A DNA stretch of 20,591 bases. Origin: a virus. Under the pieces are notes generated by a model. It worked only from the letters and a program-made list of their open reading frames with translations. It was not told where the DNA came from and made no database searches. The stretch spans positions 1 to 20,591 of the IMG/VR virus record IMGVR_UViG_3300050821_017539. One strand, written 5' to 3'. Position numbers and translations under genes: made by a program. How positions within the stretch are numbered: the stretch's first letter is position 1; every line of letters starts with the position of its first letter. Positions 6,734 through 15,611 of this stretch are shown here, piece by piece.

Positions 6734-6768
6734 AAAGCCGTCTGGTCGTCAGGCCGGGCGGCTTTTTT
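6734..6768 (+). terminator. Strong intrinsic terminator before the Cro-like gene
   Basis: Twelve-pair stem AAAGCCGTCTGG (6734-6745) with CCGGGCGGCTTT (6754-6765), including two G-U pairs, an 8-nt loop, and a continuing T run to 6768. It lies between the zinc-finger gene and the Cro-like gene, so rightward early transcription should stop here unless antiterminated or restarted downstream. Confidence 0.88.
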
Positions 6769-6805
6769 ATTGCTGTCGAGACGAAGAAATTTTCAAGAGG
6801 GTATT

Positions 6806-7075
6806 TTGAGGGCGAATCTAGAAGCAGCAATCAAGGTCCGGTTTGGTAGTCAGATCGCATTCGCGCGTGAAGTTCGCTTGCACCCAATAAAAATCAATCG
6901 TATTTGCCGAGGCTGGATCGAACCAACACCCCTTGAGCGCGCGCGCATTACGGAAGCGCTTCAGGCGGATGCCGATTGGTTATTCGCGGTGTTGCTAATT
7001 CCGGGACCGAAAAATCCTTTAGCTGCTGGACCCAAGTCCGTAGTGGCGAGCAGTTCCGCAGACCTCACAATTTAA
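6806..7075 (+). CDS. Cro-like helix-turn-helix regulator
   Basis: 89 residues from a TTG at 6806 with AAGAGGG just upstream. An in-frame GTG at 6692 would place the terminator hairpin inside the coding region, so it is rejected. The core 'FGSQIAFAREVRLHPIKINR' and 'ICRGWIEPTPLERARITEAL' is an XRE/Cro-type helix-turn-helix (about residues 12-50) followed by 'ADADWLFAV', where the family typically ends its fold. The tail is low-complexity. It precedes the long late-type operon by 73 bp and is a candidate controller of the divergent region or of late genes. Confidence 0.8.
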   Translation: MRANLEAAIKVRFGSQIAFAREVRLHPIKINRICRGWIEPTPLERARITEALQADADWLFAVLLIPGPKNPLAAGPKSVVASSSADLTI

Positions 7076-7148
7076 CGGCAAGGGTGTGTCCAGTCCAGCC
7101 GACTACGATTAATCAATTCAGCGAGCTCTTTCGAGAGCGAGGAGTTTC

Positions 7149-8375
7149 ATGTGCCAAACGCAAAGCACAACACCCCAACCCCTAACTCAGCCAGGTAGCC
7201 CACTGCCCGGCGGTGGCACAGCCGGCGCGGGCCCGGTAAACGGCGACCCACTTAGCTCCGCGATTCAGGCAGAGTCCGCGGCCAACCCTGCAACTGCATC
7301 GGTAAACGCGCCAACAAAGTTCGGGAAGTTACTGAGTTTCGTCGCCCCCCTCGCAGAAGGCGCGGCAATTGGTGGGTTGACCGGTAAGGGCCATCCAGGC
7401 GGCGGGTTTGGCGCGGCGACGGATTTTTACAATCAGCAGCGGCAACTGCAAATGCAGCGACAACTGCAGATGCAGCAACTAGCGAATCAACAGACTGCCA
7501 ACCAGCAGAAGAACGCGGAAATCATGCTGGACGCCGCGCGAACGCAGCACGTTATCAACCAGCCCGAGTTTGTGAACTCCCGATTAGCAGAAGTGCAGGA
7601 TCCTGACGATCCAGACAGTCTGTTGGTGCAGGCGCGTAATCCTCAGAACGGAAACTGGGAAACGGTTGGTCGCAAACCTGCTAAAGCCGACAAAACCAAT
7701 ATCATTCCTACAACGCAAGGTTACATGGTGGCCAACGGGAGCAACGGAACTGCCGTGCCACTCACCGCACCAGGCACATCCACGCCGACTACAACGGCAA
7801 TTCCAGTCGGAACGAATCCTGTTGGCTCCGGACAGTTCGGCGGAGCAACTGCCAGTCCTAGCATGATTCGGAGCATACCGACGACAACTCCCGGCGTTCC
7901 CCTCATGCCTCCAGGGACAATTAACGCGAAGAACCCAAAGCCCCTCAAAGTTACGAACCGTGGAGCGAGCGGATCCGAGTCAGACAGTCTGATTGACGAG
8001 AATCCGCAAAGTCCAACATTCGGCCAACCACTTAAGCAAAACATTGCCAGTCGCGCACCGGCACCGAGAGAAGCGGATATAACTCGTGCGGATCGGGAGC
8101 AAACGGGTTCTGATGCGGAACAGGTTGCTGCGGCAGCGATGGATAAATTTGGTGGCGACCCAGACAAGGCGATCAACTACGTTAACAGTCTGAAAACTGG
8201 AGACCCTGCAGCGGACAAGCATTTGACCTCAATCCTGCCTTTAGTTCGTAAGAGCATCCGTGACCGGGTAAAGCCGGGGAAGACCGGAAGACAAAGATTG
8301 ACCCCTGACCAGGTTCAGCAGCTATCGAAGCAGAACACGGAAAACAGTTCCGTTCTTGACGACGACAACGATTAA
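7149..8375 (+). CDS. Q-rich virion-type protein, companion of the giant protein
   Basis: 408 residues from ATG 7149 with GAGGAG four bases upstream. Order: Gly/Pro-rich N-terminus; 'FGKLLSFVAPLAEGAAIGGL' hydrophobic stretch (about 57-76); a Q-rich coil with repeated QLQMQ (about 97-125); low-complexity Pro/Thr/Gly linker (about 190-265); a charged helical C-terminal third ending DDDND. No enzyme motif. Composition and position directly before a polyvalent-type protein resemble small internal or ejection proteins of short-tailed phages; this is inference. The gap to the next gene is 5 bp, so translation is probably coupled. Confidence 0.65.
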   Translation: MCQTQSTTPQPLTQPGSPLPGGGTAGAGPVNGDPLSSAIQAESAANPATASVNAPTKFGKLLSFVAPLAEGAAIGGLTGKGHPGGGFGAATDFYNQQRQLQMQRQLQMQQLANQQTANQQKNAEIMLDAARTQHVINQPEFVNSRLAEVQDPDDPDSLLVQARNPQNGNWETVGRKPAKADKTNIIPTTQGYMVANGSNGTAVPLTAPGTSTPTTTAIPVGTNPVGSGQFGGATASPSMIRSIPTTTPGVPLMPPGTINAKNPKPLKVTNRGASGSESDSLIDENPQSPTFGQPLKQNIASRAPAPREADITRADREQTGSDAEQVAAAAMDKFGGDPDKAINYVNSLKTGDPAADKHLTSILPLVRKSIRDRVKPGKTGRQRLTPDQVQQLSKQNTENSSVLDDDND

Positions 8376-8380
8376 ATCCC

Positions 8381-11300
8381 ATGGCCGACGTAGACAAAAT
8401 ATTACGAGCAATTCAGGGTGGTGGGACCGCGCTCGCGGACGAGGACGACGACTCATCCGCACCGAATGCTCCTGCTAAATCTGCGCCGATCAACACAATT
8501 TTAAAAACCATTCAAAGTTCTCCAAAGCCGTCCGTTGGCCCTCCGCCAACGTTCCAGAATCTTTATGCTCAACCGCAAGTACCGTCCATACCGCTGACAC
8601 AACAAGCGGCGAAGGTTACTGCGCCCGGTATCAATCTAGCCCCTCCACAAAATCCCACCTTGCAAACCGTCGATGCTACGCAGGTACCCGTAAACATTTT
8701 CACGGGTCGGTATATGCCTCCGACGGCGCCCGTTCCACCACCCGCGCCACCGGTACCAGAGCCAACACTCGCGCAATCAATACAGGCCGGAGTTGCGGCC
8801 AGAGGCGCCGCGGGTGTCTCGAAGCAAGACCTGGCCAACGTTGGGCAGGAGCAGGCTAATGCGACAGACTTTCTCAGCACCGGTTTTAGAAATCTCCCCA
8901 TTCCATCCGGCATTGAACGCGATCCCACCGGGAAACTGCATTTAGAGACAGTTCCATTGAGCACCGTAAAAAAGAACGTCGAGGATTATCTTGGCGATCC
9001 GAATATTGCCAAGACACAAACTGAGGCGTTTGCTGCCGGCGCGGCTTCGGACGCCGTTTCGACGCTGAACGATATGTTCCTTTCGCCAATTGGTTTGGCG
9101 TCGGCTGGAACTGGAGTAGTGGCTGCGGAGGCTCTTTCTCGTGCGGGCAGTGCAGGCGCAGATGCACTCCGTCTAGCGCAAGAGTATCAGGCAATGCGTA
9201 AGAGCGGTGCCACAGCCGCCGACTTACTTGAGCAGCAGGCCAAGATCAACGCTGCAATTCAAGCCGCCGCAAAATCACAGCAGGTAGTAAAAGCTGGCGC
9301 TCTCGCTGGTCGAGCAGCTACTGGCACGTTTGGATTGCAAGGCGCCGACGACATTTCAGAAGGCGTTCAGAATAAAGATTATCCGCGCGTGCTCTCGGGG
9401 CTAGCGCAGGTCGCACTAGCAACCGCGGGAGAAGTTGGGATACATCAGGCTGGCGGTATTGACCAGGGCATTAAGGGCCAAACCGCCAAAATGGCGATGG
9501 ATCAATTCGCCAAAGAGGGCGAAGTCTCCGCGAAGCGCACTCCGCAAGCTCCTGAGCGGGCTTCTACACCACCAGAGCAGCCGAAGCTAGGAGGCGGAAC
9601 ACCCGAAGGTCACATCGGACCCGAGGAAGAGCCGCTTGCACCCGAGTCTCTTGAAACGTTGAAAGCACAGACTGACGCTTTGGCAAATGGAAGTAATCCC
9701 GTCGTTTATTTCCCAAAAGGCCACGAATCCATTCCGCCACCGCCCGAGAACAGCGAAGTCACGATCGTGGCTGGCGACCAGCCCGGCGCGGGCGTTTATT
9801 ACCACTCGTCGGATGTGTCAGCAGATTCAATCAGGAGATCCGTCGATGAACAAAACTTTGGAAAGCTTCTTGGCTACACACAGGATAAGGCGCAAGCGTT
9901 CTCCGGAGGGCAGCCTTCCGCTATCGTCGCGCGTGATGAAAATGGCAAGGAAATTAAAGCTGCTTTGGCAGACGGCACGGACGCACAAGCATTGGCGGAA
10001 CAGAGTGCCGTATTAGCTCGACAATTCCCAGATGCCAAAATCTCGGTGGAAGACCCTGAACGCGTCGTAAAAGAACGCTTGGGTGTTTCCTCTGGTTCAG
10101 TGGCGAAAGCCCCGCAAACGCTGGCGTCTCGCGAGACACCAGCACCCGAGAGCGAGCCATTGGATAGAATCCTGCAGTCGATTCAGGGGCAGAGCAAGTC
10201 CCCGCTCTTTGGAAGCTCCGACGCAGGCCGGCAACCCGAGGTATTTAATGGTTCTGGTGCCGATGTTGTTTCTCAGTACTCCCCGCAGTTAAAAGACCTG
10301 TCCGCACAAGTGGCGTCTCGCGATCCTGAACTTTCAAAGGTCTTGACTCAATTGGCTGGTGGGGATGAGCGCGGAATAGAGTCGCTCGAAAAATATGTCT
10401 CAGAAAAGGTGCCCAATGTGGCAGACTCCCACAAATTCTACCGACTCATCGACGCAGCCCGAGCCGAATCCGCCAAGGTGGCAACACCTTTCAGTCAGAG
10501 CACCAAAGAAGTCCGGCCCGATGGAAGCACTGTAACCACTGGCGGGGCAGGTGCAGGTAGAGAGATTTTCGACCTAGAGAAAAAACTGGTAGACAGCGGA
10601 AAGTATAATCAAGAAGACATCCCCGCATTACGTAGGACTGTAATGGATTTGCGCGAGCAGCATGAAACGCCCGGCTTGCATGAAGACACTTACAGGGCGT
10701 TGCTTCGCAGGATGACGTCACAAGAACTGCCGATTGATCGCGGGGCACTGACATGGGAGAGTCGAGTTCGCGCTGCGGAGCAAGCAATCAAGGATCGCGG
10801 ATTCCCTCCTGAGAATATTGAGAAGCTCAGGCAGCTTGCGATTAATGAGCTGGGGGCGGGACCGAACTTCTCCGAAAAGTACGCTGAACTGCTGAAGTCT
10901 GCGATACAAAACCACGATGCGCTGACTTATAAACTTTATAACTCCTCACCAGAAGCCGACGCGAAGGCGGCGGTGGCCGGAAAGGAATCCAGACTCCTCG
11001 CGACGGCTGCGAAGGTCCGCGCGATCGATCCCGCGCTTGCAGATCAATTGGAAGGGCTGGCGGAAGGGCGTTATCACAATGCGCGCCAGCTAATGGATTT
11101 CGCGGAAGAACATATCGGCGACCCCAAGACCTTCTCATCGATTCAAAGGGACTTCAAGACATACCAAGCCAAGAGACGCTCGGCCGAGGCTGGTTTTGGA
11201 ACCATCGACACATTGCTATTCGGCATTCCGTCGCTGCTTGGCAAAGCACGGCGGGCGCTATCTCGTAAAGCCGTCTCGAAATCTGAGCCCGTGAAAGGCT

Positions 11301-13678
11301 CAACTCCAGCGCCAAGCACACCTAAAAGCGGAGTACCGACAGAACCGGCTAGAAAAGAGGGCGCAGGCAACATCCGCCTCGACAAACTCAATGCGCCGGA
11401 AGATGTGATCAACGAGATTCGCCGGATGGCGAAAGAGCGCGGTTCGGAGTTTGACGAACAACGCCGCGGCAAGCAGACCTTCCAGAACACCAAAGATGCT
11501 GCAGCTAAATTGGTTGAAGAGGGCATGTTCACGGAACGTGACCTCAAGAACATGAGGGCGGGGCATTCGCTGAATGCCGAGGAATTACTGGCCGCTCGAG
11601 GAATGCTGATTGAGCAAGGCCGCATGGTGCGCGTGGCCGCGAAGTTTGCCGAGGAACACCCATCGGTAGAAAACTTCCTGCACTTCCAAGAGGAACTACA
11701 AAAGCAGGCCGGCATCCAGAAGGCTGTCAGCGGAGCCCTGGCCGAAGCCGGCCGCGCACTTTCACAGCAACGCATCATCGCCAACGCCCTTAAGGGCGAG
11801 AACCGATCAAACCACGAAAAAGTGCTTGAGGCCCTCGGTGGAATGGAGTTGAGTGCGGAGGCGGCGCACCGACTCTCACAGATTCCAGAGAATGACCCCG
11901 TAGCGCTGAACAACTTCCTACGCTCGCAAAAGCAGTGGACAACGATCCAGAAAATTGAGGCGTATTGGATTACGAATGTGCTATCGAGCCCACGTACCCC
12001 GATCAAGAAGGGCCTGGGTGACGTCACGCTCGCAATACTCGAAGTCGCCAAGAAGGGCGTTGAGGGGGCGCTTGACCCAATCCTGGCGACGATTACCGGC
12101 CGACCACGCGAACACTATCTGCGTGAGGCTCCAATATCCGCTATAGCAGCGGTCTCCGCGATACCGGAGGGATTACGCAAGGCCGCATTCATCATGTCTC
12201 ACGGATTCGACAAGGATGAATCCACAAACTTTGAAATGCCGTACCGCTATGAATTTCCTGGTGGCGCGAAAAATCCTTGGAACTTACCGGGGCGCACACT
12301 TCAGAGCGTTACGAAATTCTTTCAGGTGATGGCTTTTCAGGGGGAGATACACGCTGGCGCCGTCCGCCAGGCGTTAAAAGAACGACTCAGGGGGGAAGCA
12401 TTCAAAAATCGTGCTGCAGCACTCATTCAGCACCCGACCGCCGAGATGGTGGATGCGGCAATGAATCAGGCGCACTTGCAAACCTATACCGAAGCGCCCG
12501 ACGCGCTCTCCCGAATTCTGACAACGATGCGCGACAAGGTACAAATCTCACCGAGTTTCCCTCTTATCGGTGGATTGCGCCCAATGAAATTTGTTATTCC
12601 CTTCATCCAGATCCCCTACAACCTCACGAAGCATGCCTTTCGTTACTCCCCCCTTGGTGCGGTACGGCTCTCTGACCCTAAGGTTTGGAAAAACAAGGAA
12701 GCCAGCGGAATCGCGGCGCGCGCGTTGATCGGCACGGCAATTATGGGGCTGTTTGCGTATCTGGCGGCCAAGAAGAGTTTGACCGGTGCGCCTCCATCGG
12801 CACCAGCCGAACGGGATGAGTTCTACCGCTCTGGCAAACAACCATTTTCAATGAAGATCGGAAATAGCTGGGTGTCTTACAAGATTCTCGGGCCGCTGGC
12901 TCTGAACGCCGCGGCTGTTGCGGGCTGGCACGACCGCATGGAAAAAACCGGTGATCAGCCTGTACCTGACCAATTGATTGCCGCCGGCGCCGCGATGGGC
13001 CAAGCCTTACTCGGAGAATCGTTCCTCGCCGGTATGAAAAACCTTGTCGATGCGTTGAGTGATCCAGCGCACTCGGCAAGCAGGTTCGCTACTGGCATCG
13101 TTGGAGGTTTTGTTCCCCTGGAATCTGCAGATCGCACCCTCAACGACGCGCTTGATCCAACGGTGCGCAATCCAAACGGCATGTACGAGCGCATCCTCTC
13201 CGGACTACCGGTGGTGAGTAAGAGTATTCCGCCGAAGCTTGATGCGCTTGGGCGCCCATCCACAAAGGAAGGTTCCAGCGGGTTCGCATCACTATTTCCG
13301 GGAGGGTTTGCTGACGCCAGGCCGCGCGGTCCCGTCGATAAAGAACTTGATCGACTAAGCGGTCTTGGGCTGAGAAACATTGGGTTCGTCGGAAAAACGG
13401 TCACCGTGGACGATGTGAAAATAAACCTCACACGAGACGAACGAGACGCCGCTCAAAGGATGCGCGGCCAGTACCTGCAAGCCTACCTAGGCAAGCTGTT
13501 CTCCAGCGCGGAATACAAGGCCATGACAAACGAGGACAAACTCCAAGAAGCGGAATCGACAATTCGCGATGCGGAAAAAGATGCTCACGAACAAACAATC
13601 GATGCAGTTTTAAACAAGCGATTGCAGCGTTCGGCGTCTATCCCGCGGACGGCACCCACCGGCGTACCGGCAAGGTGA
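8381..13678 (+). CDS. Giant polyvalent / internal virion (DNA-ejection) protein
   Basis: 1765 residues, a quarter of the element. Residues 1-135 are Pro-rich with two short 'IL.xIQ' motifs (repeated near 595). About 214-360 are Ala/Gly-rich hydrophobic helices. The middle is long, charged and helical with several separate segments. Around 1192 'EAYWITNVLSSPRTPIKKGL' and around 1401 'FVIPFIQIPYNLTKHAFRYS' match patterns I associate with the C-terminal region of large polyvalent proteins (LPD38-like), with one probable membrane helix at about 1445-1466. Polyvalent proteins are packaged in virions or transferred with DNA and act in the new host. No kinase, protease or lysozyme motif is clear. 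No good Shine-Dalgarno is visible; initiation may be coupled to the 408-aa gene. Confidence 0.75.
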   Translation: MADVDKILRAIQGGGTALADEDDDSSAPNAPAKSAPINTILKTIQSSPKPSVGPPPTFQNLYAQPQVPSIPLTQQAAKVTAPGINLAPPQNPTLQTVDATQVPVNIFTGRYMPPTAPVPPPAPPVPEPTLAQSIQAGVAARGAAGVSKQDLANVGQEQANATDFLSTGFRNLPIPSGIERDPTGKLHLETVPLSTVKKNVEDYLGDPNIAKTQTEAFAAGAASDAVSTLNDMFLSPIGLASAGTGVVAAEALSRAGSAGADALRLAQEYQAMRKSGATAADLLEQQAKINAAIQAAAKSQQVVKAGALAGRAATGTFGLQGADDISEGVQNKDYPRVLSGLAQVALATAGEVGIHQAGGIDQGIKGQTAKMAMDQFAKEGEVSAKRTPQAPERASTPPEQPKLGGGTPEGHIGPEEEPLAPESLETLKAQTDALANGSNPVVYFPKGHESIPPPPENSEVTIVAGDQPGAGVYYHSSDVSADSIRRSVDEQNFGKLLGYTQDKAQAFSGGQPSAIVARDENGKEIKAALADGTDAQALAEQSAVLARQFPDAKISVEDPERVVKERLGVSSGSVAKAPQTLASRETPAPESEPLDRILQSIQGQSKSPLFGSSDAGRQPEVFNGSGADVVSQYSPQLKDLSAQVASRDPELSKVLTQLAGGDERGIESLEKYVSEKVPNVADSHKFYRLIDAARAESAKVATPFSQSTKEVRPDGSTVTTGGAGAGREIFDLEKKLVDSGKYNQEDIPALRRTVMDLREQHETPGLHEDTYRALLRRMTSQELPIDRGALTWESRVRAAEQAIKDRGFPPENIEKLRQLAINELGAGPNFSEKYAELLKSAIQNHDALTYKLYNSSPEADAKAAVAGKESRLLATAAKVRAIDPALADQLEGLAEGRYHNARQLMDFAEEHIGDPKTFSSIQRDFKTYQAKRRSAEAGFGTIDTLLFGIPSLLGKARRALSRKAVSKSEPVKGSTPAPSTPKSGVPTEPARKEGAGNIRLDKLNAPEDVINEIRRMAKERGSEFDEQRRGKQTFQNTKDAAAKLVEEGMFTERDLKNMRAGHSLNAEELLAARGMLIEQGRMVRVAAKFAEEHPSVENFLHFQEELQKQAGIQKAVSGALAEAGRALSQQRIIANALKGENRSNHEKVLEALGGMELSAEAAHRLSQIPENDPVALNNFLRSQKQWTTIQKIEAYWITNVLSSPRTPIKKGLGDVTLAILEVAKKGVEGALDPILATITGRPREHYLREAPISAIAAVSAIPEGLRKAAFIMSHGFDKDESTNFEMPYRYEFPGGAKNPWNLPGRTLQSVTKFFQVMAFQGEIHAGAVRQALKERLRGEAFKNRAAALIQHPTAEMVDAAMNQAHLQTYTEAPDALSRILTTMRDKVQISPSFPLIGGLRPMKFVIPFIQIPYNLTKHAFRYSPLGAVRLSDPKVWKNKEASGIAARALIGTAIMGLFAYLAAKKSLTGAPPSAPAERDEFYRSGKQPFSMKIGNSWVSYKILGPLALNAAAVAGWHDRMEKTGDQPVPDQLIAAGAAMGQALLGESFLAGMKNLVDALSDPAHSASRFATGIVGGFVPLESADRTLNDALDPTVRNPNGMYERILSGLPVVSKSIPPKLDALGRPSTKEGSSGFASLFPGGFADARPRGPVDKELDRLSGLGLRNIGFVGKTVTVDDVKINLTRDERDAAQRMRGQYLQAYLGKLFSSAEYKAMTNEDKLQEAESTIRDAEKDAHEQTIDAVLNKRLQRSASIPRTAPTGVPAR

Positions 13679-13700
13679 GTACGAAAAAAAGAGGCTGAAT

Positions 13701-14012
13701 ATGAGAGCAAAGTTGTCAGAGAAACTGAAAGCGATTGAGAGGCTCCTATACCAGAGGGCGGTCCTTGCCGGTCTCGTCTGGTTGGCGGTGCTTATGGCCT
13801 TCGTCTCAGTAATCTGGGGTAGTCGTTGGGCCATGGCGTCATGCGCACTCTCGCTTGCGGTGTTGACGCATGTCGTAATGGTCATGCTTGGGACCATCGG
13901 AATGGTCGCGGAGAGCATTGCAGTGATTCGGGACAATTACAAAAAAGAAGTGCAAAGCATCGACAAGAAGGAGCCTGAGAGCGCCAAGCCAATGTCCGCC
14001 AAGGTCCACTAA
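13701..14012 (+). CDS. Small protein with two membrane helices
   Basis: 103 residues from ATG 13701, AGAGG six bases upstream. Two hydrophobic segments, about 21-40 (AVLAGLVWLAVLMAFVSVIW) and 46-69 (ASCALSLAVLTHVVMVML), separated by a short loop; basic N-terminus and charged C-terminal tail (KKEVQSIDKKEPESAK). This hairpin topology fits a class II holin but also many other small membrane proteins. No endolysin gene is recognisable nearby, so a lysis role is only a possibility. It sits 22 bp after the giant protein gene and may work with it at the membrane. Confidence 0.65.
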   Translation: MRAKLSEKLKAIERLLYQRAVLAGLVWLAVLMAFVSVIWGSRWAMASCALSLAVLTHVVMVMLGTIGMVAESIAVIRDNYKKEVQSIDKKEPESAKPMSAKVH

Positions 14013-14041
14013 AGGTATGCGCGGGCATGGCGTCCAGAGCG

Positions 14042-14060
14042 ATTTATAAAGTTTATAAAT
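14042..14060. repeat. AT-rich 19-bp palindrome
   Basis: ATTTATAAA, central G, TTTATAAAT: a perfect inverted repeat of nine-base arms that also reads as two tandem TTTATAAA octamers. It lies in the 80-bp gap before the 14093 gene and stands out in a GC-richer region. Candidate operator or protein-binding site. Confidence 0.6.
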
Positions 14061-14092
14061 GCAGTTAAGTCCAAAAGTCGGAGGAGACGAAG

Positions 14093-14383
14093 ATGGGAAT
14101 TCTTGAACAGCTTCAAAGAGAACAAGCCGCACGAGATCAGCAGACGCTCGATGAGATTGTCGGGAGCAATGTCCCAACGGGGCAAAGCTTCGAAGACGCA
14201 TGCCAGGAATCCAAGGATAAACAGCATGCGGAGCAAACAGAATTGGCAGTGCGGGAATTACGCCGTGATCCCGAATTAGCCCGCGCTGGATTTGTTATTG
14301 GTCTCCTGATGGACCGATTTCCACTATTAAGCCAACACGACGCCACTAGAGCCGTTGCGCGCTTCCGGAAGGAGAAAAAATGA
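14093..14383 (+). CDS. Hypothetical protein
   Basis: 96 residues from ATG 14093 with GGAGGAG six bases upstream, one of the best ribosome sites in the window. The sequence is soluble and mostly helical: 'MGILEQLQREQAARDQQTLD', an acidic and polar middle, and 'ARAGFVIGLLMDRFPLLSQH' near the C-terminus. No known motif. The stop overlaps the next ATG as ATGA. It belongs to a block of three unknown genes between the membrane protein and the terminase. Confidence 0.72.
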   Translation: MGILEQLQREQAARDQQTLDEIVGSNVPTGQSFEDACQESKDKQHAEQTELAVRELRRDPELARAGFVIGLLMDRFPLLSQHDATRAVARFRKEKK

Positions 14384-14673
14384 CCCATTCAATTTTTCAG
14401 GTCATGTATCAGGTGTGCAAACGGAACGACCCGAATGTTGCCGGCCCGGTGTACGCTTACCGAAAACCAGAGCGACAAGCAATCGTTGTAGTCGAAGACG
14501 AGTTAGCGGTCACCGCCGTTGTTACCTCGAATGTCAAGCTCGCAGACGGTGAAGCAGTGGACGTACTGCATTCTCGGCGCATCGGCCAAGGTATCAAAGA
14601 GATTTTTGTTCAACGGGAGGTAGAACGTGACGAGTTTAGAGCTAATTGCACTGCAGGATCTGGTGATGTCTGA
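14380..14673 (+). CDS. Hypothetical protein
   Basis: 97 residues from ATG 14380, overlapping the previous stop (ATGA) and preceded by AAGGAG. The N-terminal two thirds alternate strands (IFQVMYQVCKR, AIVVVEDELAVTAVV) and suggest a small beta-rich fold; the C-terminal 25 residues are charged. No family recognised. The 3' end overlaps the next gene by 47 bp. Confidence 0.65.
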   Translation: MTHSIFQVMYQVCKRNDPNVAGPVYAYRKPERQAIVVVEDELAVTAVVTSNVKLADGEAVDVLHSRRIGQGIKEIFVQREVERDEFRANCTAGSGDV

Positions 14674-15031
14674 ATTTGATGCAATAACGCCGGGCGAACT
14701 TATTGTGGCAATCGCCGTTCGTCCGGGGCCCAGTGAAAACGAGCGGATGGGGGCCGTGGTCTGGAACTACGACGACCGCCGAAAAGAGATGCTCGACTGC
14801 CTTATAAAGGGCGGTGGGCAGCCCATTGGGCTAATCAAAGTTTCTGACAGCGGTAAAAACCTCGTTGTGGACTCGATACTCTTAGAAGAATATCGCGGTG
14901 ATCAATCGGCAAGTCGAAGTCTCAAAAGAATCTGCCAAGTGGTTAACCAGCGCTTTATTGAACTAGTTGCTAAAAAAGGCAAGATTAACAAAATCAGCTA
15001 TTTCGAGTGTCCATCCGGTTGGCTTAACTGA
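14627..15031 (+). CDS. Hypothetical protein, alpha/beta
   Basis: 134 residues from GTG 14627, chosen because GGGAGG lies six bases upstream even though it overlaps the preceding gene by 47 bp. Regular strand-helix pattern: 'ELIVAIAVRPG', 'GAVVWNYDDRRKEMLDCLIK', 'PIGLIKVSDSGKNLVVDSIL', a helix, then 'KINKISYFECPSGWLN' at the end. No catalytic motif recognised. Last gene before the 97-bp gap that leads into the terminase genes. Confidence 0.68.
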   Translation: MTSLELIALQDLVMSEFDAITPGELIVAIAVRPGPSENERMGAVVWNYDDRRKEMLDCLIKGGGQPIGLIKVSDSGKNLVVDSILLEEYRGDQSASRSLKRICQVVNQRFIELVAKKGKINKISYFECPSGWLN

Positions 15032-15056
15032 AACACCAAGGGTCGGATCAAGCCAG

Positions 15057-15068
15057 TAATGGCCATTA
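15057..15068. repeat. 12-bp palindrome upstream of terS
   Basis: TAATGGCCATTA is a perfect palindrome in the 97-bp intergenic gap just before the small-terminase gene. Packaging sites and small-subunit binding sites commonly lie in or near terS, so it is a candidate, but a 12-bp palindrome alone is weak evidence. Confidence 0.4.
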
Positions 15069-15128
15069 AGGAACAGCGGAGTGGTGTGCTTCCCCGATTC
15101 GACGACCCAAAATAGCGAGAGGTGTTGC

Positions 15129-15611
15129 GTGAAATCTAAAAAGTCTACCAAGTCCTCCAAAACGACATTGACGCTCAAACAAGCCAGGCTCCTCAAAGAG
15201 ATTCCAATGTCCACCTCCGTTGCTGAGGCAGGGGAAAAAGCCGGCTACGCGTATCGACAGGACGCCCACAGAGCGCTTAAGAGCATCAGCGAGAGGGCAC
15301 CAGAAGTCCTTGAAAGACTAGGTCTAACGATCGAATACGTCGCTGACAAATGCTTACGGCCGCTCCTCGAAGCCAAGGAAACCAAATTCTTTGCTAATCA
15401 GGGAATAGTTCTGGATACGCGAGAGGTCGAAGCCTTGGATATCCGGCTCCGCGCCGTTGATGTCTGGGGGCGATTGATGGGCGCATTCACGGCACAGAAG
15501 CTTCAGGTAAGTGGAAACCTAAATTTGGATTTAAATCATGCCAGCGACGAAGAACTCGATAGTGCCATCACCGCTTTGCTTGGAGCGGATGAATCGCCAG
15601 CAAAAACTTGA
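15129..15611 (+). CDS. terS: Terminase small subunit
   Basis: 160 residues from GTG 15129 with GAGAGG six bases upstream; the frame opens earlier but that part looks non-coding. After a basic tail (KSKKSTKSSKTTLT) come 'LKQARLLKEIPMSTSVAEAG' and 'EKAGYAYRQDAHRALKSISE', a helix-turn-helix like those of TerS DNA-recognition domains, then a helical oligomerisation region and an acidic C-terminus (NLNLDLNHASDEELDSAITAL), the usual TerL-contact end. TerS selects the DNA to be packaged. The gene overlaps the ATPase gene by 23 bp in tight operon order. Confidence 0.8.
   Translation: MKSKKSTKSSKTTLTLKQARLLKEIPMSTSVAEAGEKAGYAYRQDAHRALKSISERAPEVLERLGLTIEYVADKCLRPLLEAKETKFFANQGIVLDTREVEALDIRLRAVDVWGRLMGAFTAQKLQVSGNLNLDLNHASDEELDSAITALLGADESPAKT

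Noticed and set aside
11143-12051. 302-codon minus-strand open frame
   Set aside because: Lies wholly inside the 1765-aa gene and is rich in S, R and C, as expected of an antisense shadow of a GC-rich gene.
13701-14012. Calling the two-helix membrane protein a holin
   Set aside because: Topology alone is not specific and no endolysin or spanin-like gene was found nearby.
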